This document shows, in pieces, positions 16,056-24,796 of a stretch of DNA of 64,000 bases. A program made the position numbers and the translations under genes. The stretch's first letter is position 1. Each line of letters starts with the position of its first letter. Below the pieces are notes generated by a model. The model saw only the letters and a list, made by a program, of their open reading frames with translations. It searched no databases and was not told the origin of the DNA. Origin of the DNA: RPQJ01 sp963707145 (GTDB lineage: Bacteria > Pseudomonadota > Gammaproteobacteria > Steroidobacterales > Steroidobacteraceae); NCBI GenBank assembly GCA_963707145.1, contig CAVPOQ010000005.1, positions 124,001 to 188,000 on the forward strand, read 5' to 3'.

Positions 16056-16687
16056 CGCCCGCCTCCCGCCCACGCGACGATCGTGCGGTAGTCGCGCGCG
16101 ATGGTCGCTGCCTCGTGCGGCGCGGAGAGGTAGGCCACCAGGCCGCCGGTGGGCCCGACGAGGAACAGCCCCGAGCCGTGGTCCATGGTGTAGGTTCCCC
16201 CGGGCATCGCGACCCTGGAGTAAGGCACGCCGAAGGCCGCGGCGGCTGCGGCCGTCGCCTCGGCCGTGCCCGTGGCGCCGAGGAACGCGGGATCGAAGAA
16301 CCGCACGTAGGCGGCGAGACGCTCCGGCGTGTCGCGCTGCGGATCCACGCTGACCAGCAGCACGCGCGGCTGTCGCTCCGGCGGCAGATCGGCGAGCTGC
16401 CGTCGCGCCTCGGCGAGCGTGGCGAGCGTGGTCGGGCAGATGTCGGGGCACTGTGTGAAGCCGAAGAACACCAGCGTCCAGTGGCTGGTGAAGAAGTCCG
16501 CCGGCAGCGGACGGGCATCCTGGTCGACGAGGCCGAGCGCCGGCAGCGATCGGGGCTCCGGCAGCACCGTGGCCCGCTCCGTCTGCGGCGGCGCGACACG
16601 TACGGGCGTCGCGAGGCGGGCGAGGAGCAGCCCGGCCGCAAACGCTACAATGACGAGGATACCGATCCTCAGCGGACGTGCGGCCAT
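16052..16687 (-). CDS. SCO1/SenC family copper-binding redox protein
   Basis: Membrane-anchored thioredoxin-fold protein, typically a copper donor or thiol reductant for the CuA site of cytochrome c oxidase. The 211 residues start with one N-terminal membrane helix (about 8-25). The copper ligands are C80 and C84 in CPDICP, plus a histidine in the MDHGSG motif near residue 170. The ATG at 16687 was preferred to an upstream TTG because it places the hydrophobic helix at the N-terminus. A GATAAT on the minus strand (16734 down to 16729) is a likely -10. It is divergent from prmB, and no oxidase genes are in the window. Confidence 0.9.
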   Translation of the reverse strand: MAARPLRIGILVIVAFAAGLLLARLATPVRVAPPQTERATVLPEPRSLPALGLVDQDARPLPADFFTSHWTLVFFGFTQCPDICPTTLATLAEARRQLADLPPERQPRVLLVSVDPQRDTPERLAAYVRFFDPAFLGATGTAEATAAAAAAFGVPYSRVAMPGGTYTMDHGSGLFLVGPTGGLVAYLSAPHEAATIARDYRTIVAWAGGGR

Positions 16688-16754
16688 GGGCGGGTTGGTG
16701 AAAACTCGGTCGGGCTGACGAAGCCGCAATTATCCCACAACGCTCCGACCCGAC

Positions 16755-17663
16755 ATGCCGACCGCACCCGCCGCGTCCACCGACCTGCCGAGCGCACCGA
16801 GCGTGGCCGACCTGATCGGTCACGGCGCCGCGATTTTCGAGCGCGCCGGACTCGCGTACGGCCACGGCACCGAAAACGCAGTGGACGAGGCGGCGGCGCT
16901 GGTCTTCCACGCGCTCGCGCTCGACCATGCCGAGGCGGAATCCGCGTACGCGCGGCGGCCCGACGCGCAACAGGTCGGGCGCGTGCTCGCACTGTTCGAG
17001 CAGCGCATCGGGCGGCGCGTGCCGGCGGCCTACCTGATGGGTCGCATGTGGTTCGCTGGCCTCGAGTTCGAGGTCGACGAGCGCGTGATCGTGCCGCGCT
17101 CGCCGTTCGCCGAACTCGTGCACGCGGGCTTCGAGCCGTGGGTGGAGCCCGCGCGCGTGCAGCGTATCCTCGACGTCGGCACAGGCTCCGGCTGCATCGC
17201 CATCGCCTGTGCGCTGGCCTTTCCGCAGGCGCGCGTGGACGCCGTGGACCTCTCGGCCGATGCGCTCGAGGTGGCGGCCCGCAACTGCGCGAAGCACGGC
17301 GTCGGCGACCGCGTGCGGTTGCTGCAGGGCGATTGCTTCGAGCCGGTGGGCGACGATCGCTACGATCTCATCGTGGCAAATCCGCCGTACGTGAGCGATG
17401 CCGAAATGGCGGAGCTGCCCGAGGAGTACCTGCACGAGCCGGACCTCGCGCTGCGGGCCGGGGCGGACGGCCTCGACGTGGTGCGGCGTATCCTCTCCGG
17501 CGCGCCGGGTCACCTCACGGCGCAGGGCGTGCTGGTCGTCGAGGTGGGCAACAGCGAGCCGCGCGTGATGGAGGCGTATCCGCGCCTGCCGTTCGTGTGG
17601 CTCGAGTTCGAGCACGGCGGAGGCGGGGTGTTCCTGCTCCGGCGCGCCGATTTCGACGCCTGA
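16755..17663 (+). CDS. prmB: 50S ribosomal protein L3 N5-glutamine methyltransferase
   Basis: SAM-dependent class I methyltransferase of 302 residues that methylates a glutamine of ribosomal protein L3. It has the SAM-binding LDVGTGSGCIAIACA motif (about residue 140) and the catalytic NPPYV (about 209). The FEVDERVIVPRSPFAELV segment is characteristic of PrmB, as opposed to PrmC for release factors. The synteny prmB-aroC also supports PrmB, since this pair is common in gammaproteobacteria. aroC follows 34 bases later. Confidence 0.93.
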   Translation: MPTAPAASTDLPSAPSVADLIGHGAAIFERAGLAYGHGTENAVDEAAALVFHALALDHAEAESAYARRPDAQQVGRVLALFEQRIGRRVPAAYLMGRMWFAGLEFEVDERVIVPRSPFAELVHAGFEPWVEPARVQRILDVGTGSGCIAIACALAFPQARVDAVDLSADALEVAARNCAKHGVGDRVRLLQGDCFEPVGDDRYDLIVANPPYVSDAEMAELPEEYLHEPDLALRAGADGLDVVRRILSGAPGHLTAQGVLVVEVGNSEPRVMEAYPRLPFVWLEFEHGGGGVFLLRRADFDA

Positions 17664-17697
17664 CGGCGGCCGCGCGGCGCGATCGCCAGGAGCACTC

Positions 17698-18795
17698 ATG
17701 GCTGGCAATACCTTCGGTCACCTGTTCACGGTCACCAGCTTCGGCGAGAGCCACGGGCCGGCGCTCGGCTGCATCGTCGATGGCTGTCCACCGGGGCTCG
17801 GGCTCACCGAGGACGACATCCAGCGCGACGTCGAGCGCCGCCGCTCGGGAACTTCGCGCTATACCAGCCAGCGGCGCGAGCCCGACGCGGTGCGCATTCT
17901 CTCCGGCGTGTTCGAAGGACGCACCACGGGCACTCCGATCGGACTGCTGGTCGCCAACGAGGACCAGCGCTCCTACGACTACGAGAAGATCAGGGACCGC
18001 TTCCGGCCAGGCCACGCCGACTACACCTACCAGCACAAGTACGGTTTCCGCGACTACCGCGGCGGCGGCCGTTCCTCGGCGCGCGAGACCGTGATGCGGG
18101 TCGCGGCGGGCGCGATCGCCCGCAAGTACCTCGCCGAGCGGCTCGGGGTGCGTATCCGCGGCTTCCTCGCGCAGATGGGCGACATCCGCCTCGAGCCCAG
18201 CGACCTCGACGAAGTGGACCGCAACCCGTTCTTCTGCCCGGACGCCGCGCGCGTGGCGGAACTCGAGGCGTTGATCGACCGGCTGCGCCGCGACGGCGAC
18301 TCGATCGGGGCGCGCGTCACGGTCGTGGCGACCGGCGTTCCGCCCGGCCTCGGTGAGCCCGTGTTCGATCGCCTCGACGCCGACCTCGCCCACGCGATGA
18401 TGGGCATCAACGCGGTCAAGGGCGTGGAGGTGGGCGATGGATTCCAGGTCGTCGGCCAGCGCGGCTCGCTGCACCGCGACGAGATCACGCCGGCCGGCTT
18501 CCTGAGCAACCACTCCGGCGGCACGCTGGGCGGCATCTCGTCGGGGCAGGACCTCGTCGTGAGCCTCGCGCTCAAGCCCACCTCCAGCATCGTGCTCCCG
18601 GGACGCACGATCGACGTGCGCGGCGAGGCGACGGAGGTGAGCACCACGGGCCGCCACGATCCCTGTGTCGGGATCCGGGCCGTGCCGATCGCCGAGGCCA
18701 TGCTCGCGCTGGTGCTCGTGGACCACTACCTCCGCCACCGGGCCCAGAACGCCGACGTGCGCTGCTCCACACCCGTCGTCCCGTCCTCCGCATGA
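17698..18795 (+). CDS. aroC: chorismate synthase
   Basis: Last enzyme of the shikimate pathway, which eliminates phosphate from EPSP using reduced FMN. The 365 residues match the family. All three signatures are visible: GESHGPALGCIVDGCPPG near the start, the GFRDYRGGGRSSARET stretch in the middle, and the C-terminal GRHDPCVGIRAVPIAEAM. GGAGCACTC precedes the ATG. It is probably cotranscribed with prmB, and a separate promoter for fimV follows. Confidence 0.97.
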   Translation: MAGNTFGHLFTVTSFGESHGPALGCIVDGCPPGLGLTEDDIQRDVERRRSGTSRYTSQRREPDAVRILSGVFEGRTTGTPIGLLVANEDQRSYDYEKIRDRFRPGHADYTYQHKYGFRDYRGGGRSSARETVMRVAAGAIARKYLAERLGVRIRGFLAQMGDIRLEPSDLDEVDRNPFFCPDAARVAELEALIDRLRRDGDSIGARVTVVATGVPPGLGEPVFDRLDADLAHAMMGINAVKGVEVGDGFQVVGQRGSLHRDEITPAGFLSNHSGGTLGGISSGQDLVVSLALKPTSSIVLPGRTIDVRGEATEVSTTGRHDPCVGIRAVPIAEAMLALVLVDHYLRHRAQNADVRCSTPVVPSSA

Positions 18796-18881
18796 GCGGC
18801 GCCCGTCGGCGTGGAACTGTGCACCGCGTCCCCGATTCGGCCGCCCGGAAAGGTTAAAAAGCACCGGCAGATAGGCCGACC

Positions 18882-18911
18882 TTGGGAGCTGTCCCGGCCG
18901 TGGGCTATAGT
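18882..18911 (+). promoter_or_regulatory. probable fimV promoter
   Basis: TTGGGA (18882-18887) and TATAGT (18906-18911) are 18 bases apart, about 88 bases before the fimV ATG. This is the best promoter in the 203-base gap after aroC. Confidence 0.55.
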
Positions 18912-18998
18912 TATGTTCAATTCACAGTCGTCGCCTGAGCGTGCCGGAGCCGTGATGCGGCCCTGCGCGATGCGGGTTTGCGTGTCCGGGGAGTCCCC

Positions 18999-21815
18999 AT
19001 GAAGAGAGCCGTACGCCGTGCCCTGTTGCTGAGCGCCCTGGCAGCGCCTTCTGCGCTCTACGCGCTCGGGCTCGGCGAGATCCGCCTCAACTCGGCGCTG
19101 AACCAGCCTTTCGACGCAGAGATCGAACTGGTCTCGGCCGCCCCGGAGGACCTGGATGCGCTGCGCGCCGCGCTCGCGCCCACCGACACGTTCCAGCGCT
19201 ACGGCCTCGACAAGCCGGCCTTCCTGTCCGATTTCACCTTCCGCGTCACGCGCTCCGGCGGCCGCGACGTCCTGCGCATCACCTCGCCCCGGCCGGTCAC
19301 CGAGCCGTTCGTGACCCTGCTCGTCGAAGCGAGCTGGCCGCGCGGCCGACTGCTCCGCGAGTACACGGTGCTGCTCGACCCGCCTTCGCTCGCGGCCGCC
19401 CCGGTGGCGGCGGCGCCGGCCCCGTCGGCGCTCGCACCGCCCCCGGTGGTGGTGGCGCCTGCCATGGAGGCGGCAGCACCCCCGCCGCCGGCACCTGCGC
19501 CCGTGCCGCGTCCGGCGCCGACGATTCCCGCGCCGCGCGCGAGCGTCGAGCCGGGCAGCACCTACCGCGTGCGTCCGAACGACACGCTGTGGCGCATCGC
19601 GAGCGCCTCCAGCCCGGGACCGAAGTCCGAGGTCAACCGGACGATGGTCGCGATCTACGAGGCGAATCCCGCGGCCTTCGGCGGCAACATCAACGTGTTG
19701 CGAGCCGGCAGTGAGCTGCGCATTCCGGCGCGCAGCGACGTCTCGGCGATCTCGGCGGCCGCGGCCGCGGACGAGGTCGCGCGACAGTACCGTCTGTGGA
19801 ATGCGGGTGCCGACGCCGGCGCGCCGGCCGCCGAGGCCGCCGGCCGCCTCCGCCTGGTGACGCCCGAGCGGGGCAGCCCGGCCCCGTCGCCCGCGACCTC
19901 GCCCGCCGCGGCACCTGTTGCGGGGGCGCCGTCCGCGGCGCCGAGTCCGACTGCAGCGGCGACCAACGCCGACCTGCAGGACCAGGTCCAGCGGCTGCAG
20001 ACCGAGCTCGCGGAGGCGCGCCGGCTGCTCGAGGTGCGCAACGCCGAACTCGCCACGCTGCAGGGCGCGGCCGCCCCGCCCGCACCCGACACCACGGCAG
20101 AGCCTGTGGCGCCAGCGGCGTCTGCCAGCCCGGTCCCCGACGCACCGCCGCGGGAAGCGCAGGCCGTTTCTGAACCGACGCCAGCGGCGGAGCCCGAAGC
20201 CGTGCCGCCGAAGAAGCCCAAGCGCAAGGCGGCGCCCCCGCCGGTCGAGGAGCCCTCGCTGCTCGATCGGCTGAGCGATTACTGGTACGTGCCGCTCGGA
20301 CTGCTGGCCGCCGCACTGGGCGCAGCGTTCTGGCGCCGTCGGCGTCGCGTGTCGGAGCCTGCCGAGGAGCGCCTCGAGGAGGCGCTGGCTCGTCCGACGC
20401 CAAGCGACCTGCGTGGACGTTCGATGGGAGCGGGGCGCCCGGGCGAGTCCGACATCGTCGTCGAGGAGCGTCATCCGACGGAGCCCGTTGCGGCCAGCGC
20501 GGCCTCCGCGGCGGCGGCCGAGTCGGCGCGCCGTGCGACCACCGTCGCCGATACGCTGTCCGGCGATGGCCCGGTGAGCATCGAGGCGGGCGATCCGCTC
20601 GCCGAAGCCGATTTCCACATGGCCTACGGCCTCTACGACCAGGCCGCCGACCTCGTTCAGCTGGCGCTCAAGCGTGAGCCGCAGCGACGCGAGCTGCGGC
20701 TCAAGCTCGTCGAGATCTTCTTCGTCTGGGGCAACCGCGAGCGCTTCCTCGAGAGCGCACGACAGCTGCACTCCACGCGTGCGCAGGCAGAGCCGGCCGA
20801 GTGGGACAAGGTCCTGATCATGGGTCGCCAGATTGCGCCGGACGACCCGCTGTTCTCGGAGAAGTCGCTGTCGCCGTCCGCGCACCTCGATCTCGAGCTG
20901 CAGGGCGGTGCCGCGACGACGGATTTCGAGCTGTCCGAGGGATCCGCCGCGCCGCTGGACCTGGAGCTGACGGCCCTGGCGCCCCACGTGAGGGGCGACG
21001 ACTCCGTCGACTTCCTCCTCGACGAGCCGCAGCGGGGCGCTGACGCCGCCGCCGCGCTCGCGCCGACGGTCGAGACGCCGCGTATCTCGTCTCCCGTCGA
21101 CGATCCGACCGCGGAGGTCGCCATCGAGGAACTCGGTCTCGAGCCCGGGGACCTCGACGGACTCGACGACCTCGCCCGTCTCGATGCCACGCTCAAGGGT
21201 CGCCGTCTGCTCGTGGTCGAAGACACCGTCGAGCAGCCGCTCGCCGAGCGCGGCGCCCTGGTCGAGGACACCGTGCAGGAGAACATGGGCGAGCGCCGCT
21301 CTGCGTTCGAAGATACCGTCGAGCAGCCGCTCGCCGAGCGCGGCCGCCTGGTCGAGGACACCGTGCAGGAGAACATGACCGAGCGCCGCTCCGCGTTCGA
21401 GGACACCGTGCAGCAGCCGATCGTCCGGCGCGGCAAGGACGAGGCCCCGGAGCCGGACCTCCTCAGTGCCACGAGCATGCTGCGTGTGGACCTCGAAGAA
21501 CTCGGCAGGGAGGTTCTGGCAGCCGACGCGTCCGCCGATCCCGGCACCGAGATCATCGACCTCTCGGGTCGCACCGGCGAGCTGGCGACCGTCGAGGTGT
21601 CCGATCTCGACGTCACCGGCGAGCTCGAGCGGATGGATCTCAATAGCGAAGGCGACATTACGATGAGCGAGGTGGGCACCAAGCTCGACCTCGCCCGTGC
21701 CTACATCGACATGGGCGATCCCGAGGGGGCGCGCAGCATCCTCGAGGAGGTGCTCAAGGAAGGCAGCGCCGGGCACAAGCTGGAGGCCGAGCGGCTGATG
21801 GCCGGCCTGCCCTGA
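18999..21815 (+). CDS. fimV: FimV-type peptidoglycan-binding pilus assembly protein
   Basis: Inner-membrane hub protein needed in Pseudomonas for type IV pilus secretin assembly and polar signalling. The 938 residues contain a signal peptide, the FimV N-terminal domain (GLGEIRLNSALNQPFDAEI), proline-rich linkers, LysM (about 186-245), a coiled coil (about 323-355), one membrane helix (about 428-446), a TPR-like segment after it, and the short C-terminal FimV domain (LDLARAYIDMGDPEGARSILEEV). Residues around 741-815 contain tandem 15-residue EDTV repeats. The ATG at 18999 begins the signal peptide; an upstream in-frame codon adds only seven residues. truA follows by nine bases. Confidence 0.93.
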   Translation: MKRAVRRALLLSALAAPSALYALGLGEIRLNSALNQPFDAEIELVSAAPEDLDALRAALAPTDTFQRYGLDKPAFLSDFTFRVTRSGGRDVLRITSPRPVTEPFVTLLVEASWPRGRLLREYTVLLDPPSLAAAPVAAAPAPSALAPPPVVVAPAMEAAAPPPPAPAPVPRPAPTIPAPRASVEPGSTYRVRPNDTLWRIASASSPGPKSEVNRTMVAIYEANPAAFGGNINVLRAGSELRIPARSDVSAISAAAAADEVARQYRLWNAGADAGAPAAEAAGRLRLVTPERGSPAPSPATSPAAAPVAGAPSAAPSPTAAATNADLQDQVQRLQTELAEARRLLEVRNAELATLQGAAAPPAPDTTAEPVAPAASASPVPDAPPREAQAVSEPTPAAEPEAVPPKKPKRKAAPPPVEEPSLLDRLSDYWYVPLGLLAAALGAAFWRRRRRVSEPAEERLEEALARPTPSDLRGRSMGAGRPGESDIVVEERHPTEPVAASAASAAAAESARRATTVADTLSGDGPVSIEAGDPLAEADFHMAYGLYDQAADLVQLALKREPQRRELRLKLVEIFFVWGNRERFLESARQLHSTRAQAEPAEWDKVLIMGRQIAPDDPLFSEKSLSPSAHLDLELQGGAATTDFELSEGSAAPLDLELTALAPHVRGDDSVDFLLDEPQRGADAAAALAPTVETPRISSPVDDPTAEVAIEELGLEPGDLDGLDDLARLDATLKGRRLLVVEDTVEQPLAERGALVEDTVQENMGERRSAFEDTVEQPLAERGRLVEDTVQENMTERRSAFEDTVQQPIVRRGKDEAPEPDLLSATSMLRVDLEELGREVLAADASADPGTEIIDLSGRTGELATVEVSDLDVTGELERMDLNSEGDITMSEVGTKLDLARAYIDMGDPEGARSILEEVLKEGSAGHKLEAERLMAGLP
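21219..21443 (+). repeat. tandem 45-base (15-codon) repeats inside fimV
   Basis: Five consecutive 15-residue units all start EDTV and alternate between a QPLAERG type and a QENMxERR type. This gives a 90-base higher-order period with copies starting at 21219, 21309 and 21399 (the third is partial and diverged). Copies are close but not identical in DNA, and the frame is kept throughout. Confidence 0.85.
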
Positions 21816-21824
21816 CGGGCGACG

Positions 21825-22635
21825 ATGCCGCGGATCGCGCTCGGCATCGAGTACGACGGCACCGCTTACGCCGGCTGGCAGCAGCAGGCGCATGCGCCCA
21901 GCATCCAAGGCGAGCTGCAGGCGGCGCTCGCCGGCGATTGCCGGCCACCCGGTGGGGCTCACCGCCGCGGGACGCACCGATGCGGGCGTGCACGCCCTGG
22001 CGCAGGTCGCCCACTTCGACACCACGGCGCAGCGCCCCGAACAGGCCTGGTCGCTGGGCGGTACCGCCGGCGCCGCCGACGACCTGAGCATCCTGTGGGC
22101 GTGCGAGGTCCCGGATCGCTTCCACGCGCGCCATTGCGCGCTGTCGCGGACCTACGTCTACCGGGTGCTGAATCGACGCATCCGGCCCGCGCTGGAGCGC
22201 CATCGCGCGTGCTGGGTGCGCCGCCCGCTCGACGCGCCGGCGATGCATCGCGCCGCGCAGCGGCTGCTCGGCGAGCGCGACTTCACGTCGTTCCGCGCCG
22301 CCGAGTGCCAGTCCGCCACGCCGATGCGCCGGCTCGTCGCAACGGGCGTCGAGCGCTGCGGCGACGAGCTGCACATCACGGTACGGGCCAACGCGTTCCT
22401 GCACCACATGGTGCGCAACATCGCGGGTTCGCTGCTGCTGGTGGGCTCCGGGCAGCGGCCGGAGGACTGGCTCGCCGAGGTGCTCGAGGCGCGGGACCGG
22501 ACGCTGGCGGGACCGACTGCGCCGCCCCAGGGGCTGTACTTCGCCGCGGTCGAATACCCCGCGGAGTTCGCGCTGCCGTCCACACCGGCGGCTTCCGGTA
22601 GACTCGCCTCCGTGTTTCCGGGGGAACCGCCGTGA
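21825..22635 (+). CDS. truA: tRNA pseudouridine(38-40) synthase, broken by one frameshift
   Basis: Enzyme that makes pseudouridine at tRNA positions 38-40. The first 35 codons (MPRIALGIEYDGTAYAGWQQQ...) are in frame 1. From about 21937 the conserved chain continues in frame 2 with IAGHPVGLTAAGRTDAGVHALAQVAHFD, containing the catalytic Asp in GRTDAGVH, through to RNIAGSLLLVGSG near the end. Seven bases (21930-21936) stand where six are expected, so there is one net extra base. Corrected, the protein would be about 269 residues, the E. coli length. Everything else is well preserved, so an indel error is likelier than a true pseudogene. Its stop overlaps the accD GTG. Confidence 0.9.
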
Positions 22636-23510
22636 CCTGGTTCGAGAAGATCATGCCCTCTCGCATCAAGACCGAGCGCCGCACGCGCTCGGTCCCGGAG
22701 GGGTTGTGGATCAAGTGCCCGGCCTGCGACGCCGTGCTCTACCGCGCCGAGCTGGACCGCAACCTGCAGGTGTGCCCGAAGTGCACGCACCACATGCGCA
22801 TCGGCGCCCGCGAGCGCCTCGGCCGCTTCCTCGACCCGGGCACGACCCACGAACTCGCGATCGGCGTCGAGCCCGACGATCCGCTCAGGTTCCGCGACAG
22901 CAAGAAGTACCGCGACCGCATCGCCGCGGCCCAGAAGCAGACCGGCGAGCGCGACGCGCTGGTCGTGATGGCCGGGCGCCTCGAGGGTCTCGAGATCGTC
23001 GCCTGCGCGTTCGAGTTCCGCTTCCTCGGCGGCTCGATGGGCTCGGCGGTGGGCGAGCGCTTTGCGCGCGCCGCCGAGTTCTGCATCGAGCAGCGCCGGC
23101 CGCTGGTGTGCTTCTCCTCGAGCGGCGGGGCGCGCATGCAGGAGGGACTGCTGTCGCTGCTGCAGATGAGCAAGACCAGCGCCATGCTCGCGCGGCTGGC
23201 CGCGGCGCGGCTGCCGTTCATCTCGGTGCTCACCGACCCCACCACGGGCGGCGTGTCCGCCAGTCTCGCGATGCTGGGCGACCTGAACCTCGCCGAGCCG
23301 CGCGCGCTGATCGGCTTCGCCGGCCCGCGCGTGATCGAGCAGACCGTGCGCGAGACCCTGCCCGAGGGCTTCCAGCGCAGCGAGTTCCTGCTCGAGCACG
23401 GTGCGCTCGACATGATCGTGGACCGCCGCGACCTGCGGCCGCGCATCGCCGCCGTGCTCGCCATGCTGATGCACCAGCCCGCCATCGAGAAGCCCGCCGA
23501 GTCGGCCTGA
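22632..23510 (+). CDS. accD: acetyl-CoA carboxylase carboxyltransferase subunit beta
   Basis: Beta subunit of the carboxyltransferase that makes malonyl-CoA with AccA; catalyses the first step of fatty acid synthesis. The 292 residues have the N-terminal four-cysteine zinc ribbon (CPACDAVLY...CPKCTHHM) and the crotonase-like core (FLGGSMGSAVGERF, FSSSGGARMQEG, PTTGGVSASLAMLGD). The GTG start at 22632 overlaps the truA stop as GTGA and gives the standard MTWFEKIMPSRIK start. A TAGACT near 22597 could be a separate -10 inside truA. Confidence 0.97.
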   Translation: MTWFEKIMPSRIKTERRTRSVPEGLWIKCPACDAVLYRAELDRNLQVCPKCTHHMRIGARERLGRFLDPGTTHELAIGVEPDDPLRFRDSKKYRDRIAAAQKQTGERDALVVMAGRLEGLEIVACAFEFRFLGGSMGSAVGERFARAAEFCIEQRRPLVCFSSSGGARMQEGLLSLLQMSKTSAMLARLAAARLPFISVLTDPTTGGVSASLAMLGDLNLAEPRALIGFAGPRVIEQTVRETLPEGFQRSEFLLEHGALDMIVDRRDLRPRIAAVLAMLMHQPAIEKPAESA

Positions 23511-23511
23511 G

Positions 23512-24786
23512 ATGCCGGCCCCGGTCCGCTTCCCGCGGCTCGAGGACTGGCTCGCCTGGCAGCAGTCGTCGCACCCGCAGGCCATCGACCTGGGCCTGGA
23601 CCGCGTCTCGCGGGTGTTGTCGCGCACCGGGTGGCGCGGTGCGACGCAGCCGGTAATCACCATCGGTGGCACCAACGGCAAGGGCTCGTGCACGGCGCTG
23701 CTCGAGTCGATGCTGCGCGCCGGCGGCTACCGCGTCGGTGCCTTCACCTCGCCGCACCTGATCGACTACCGCGAACGCATCCGCCTCGGCGGCGAGTGGG
23801 TGTCCGAGGCCTCGCTGCTCGAGGCCTTCGAGCGCATCGCCGACGCCTGCGGCAGCGACACCCTGACGTTCTTCGAGTACAACGCGCTCGCGGCGCTGCT
23901 CGTGTTCGAGACCGGCTGCCCCGACGCGATCCTGCTCGAGGTCGGCATGGGCGGCCGCCTCGACGCCGTCAACGTGGTGGATGCGGACGTCGCGATCGTC
24001 GTGAGCGTCGGGCTCGATCACATGGAGTTCCTGGGCCCCGACGTCGAGTCCATCGCGCGCGAGAAGGCCGGCATCTTCCGGGCGGGACGAGTCGCCGTCT
24101 GCGGGATGTCCGATCCGCCTGTTTCACTGGTTGCGGCCGCGAGCGCGCTCGGCGGCCGGCTGCTGGTGCGCGAGCGGGATTTCGAGGGACGCCAGCGGCC
24201 GGACGGCAGCTGGGACTACGCGGATGCGCAGGGGCGGATGGAGCGGCTGCCGCTGCCGGCCCTCGCCGGCGCAGTGCAGGTGGGCAACGCAGCGACGGCC
24301 ATCGCCGCACTGCGCGGGCTTGGCTCGCGACTGGCGCTGCGTCGCGAGGCGGTGGAGGAGGGCCTGCGCTCCGTGCGGCTGCCCGGCCGCTTCCAGCGCA
24401 TCGCCGGCCGCGACGGCCTCGAGTGGGTGCTCGACGTGGCCCACAATCCCGACGCTGCCACGGCGCTCGCCGCGAGCCTGGCGCAGTGGCCAGCGCGCGG
24501 ACGCACGCTGGCGGTCTGCGGCATGCTCGCCGACAAGGACGCGCGAGGCGTGCTCGAGGCACTGCACGGCCGCGTGGACCGCTGGTTCGCAGCGAGCACC
24601 GACGGAGCGCGCGGCCAGACGGACGCGGCGCTGGCTGCGCGTGCCGCGGAGGCCGGCATCGCCATGACTCCCGCCGGTTCGGTGACGGAGGCGATGCGGC
24701 GCGCCGCAGGCGAAGCGCGCGCCGGCGACCGCATCGTGGTGTTCGGGTCGTTCCACACCGTCGGCCCGGCGCTCGCCTGCGTATAA
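23512..24786 (+). CDS. folC: bifunctional dihydrofolate/folylpolyglutamate synthase
   Basis: ATP-dependent ligase that adds glutamate to dihydropteroate and then to folates. The 424 residues carry the Mur-ligase P-loop GTNGKGSCTALLESML (about residues 48-63), the FTSPHLIDYRERIRL segment, the EVGMGGRLDAVN metal-site motif, and DVAHNPDAATALA in the C-terminal domain. The ATG begins one base after the accD stop. Order accD-folC-SPOR-cvpA-purF is the standard gammaproteobacterial arrangement. Confidence 0.95.
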   Translation: MPAPVRFPRLEDWLAWQQSSHPQAIDLGLDRVSRVLSRTGWRGATQPVITIGGTNGKGSCTALLESMLRAGGYRVGAFTSPHLIDYRERIRLGGEWVSEASLLEAFERIADACGSDTLTFFEYNALAALLVFETGCPDAILLEVGMGGRLDAVNVVDADVAIVVSVGLDHMEFLGPDVESIAREKAGIFRAGRVAVCGMSDPPVSLVAAASALGGRLLVRERDFEGRQRPDGSWDYADAQGRMERLPLPALAGAVQVGNAATAIAALRGLGSRLALRREAVEEGLRSVRLPGRFQRIAGRDGLEWVLDVAHNPDAATALAASLAQWPARGRTLAVCGMLADKDARGVLEALHGRVDRWFAASTDGARGQTDAALAARAAEAGIAMTPAGSVTEAMRRAAGEARAGDRIVVFGSFHTVGPALACV

Positions 24787-24787
24787 T
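24782..24787 (+). promoter_or_regulatory. consensus -10 (TATAAT) overlapping the folC stop
   Basis: A perfect TATAAT covers the folC TAA and ends nine bases before the next ATG at 24797. If used, the transcript would be nearly leaderless. The -35 region is weak. Confidence 0.35.
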
Positions 24788-24796
24788 TTCCACGCC

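Noticed and set aside
15171..17708. One 845-residue protein joining psd to upstream sequence
   Set aside because: Only the last 294 residues are Psd. The upstream part is the shadow of sco and prmB in other frames or strands. The psd ATG overlaps the sco stop.
21219..21443. CRISPR-like or mobile repeat in fimV
   Set aside because: Units are contiguous, in frame and 45 bases long with no spacers, so they are protein repeats.
18726..22091. A 1121-codon open frame on the minus strand over fimV and aroC
   Set aside because: It is the antisense shadow of high-GC coding DNA. The plus strand has fimV and truA with clear family motifs, while the minus translation is Arg/Gly-rich and lacks any.
21825..22635. 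Two separate overlapping genes at truA
   Set aside because: The two frames give consecutive halves of one TruA and neither is a complete protein alone.
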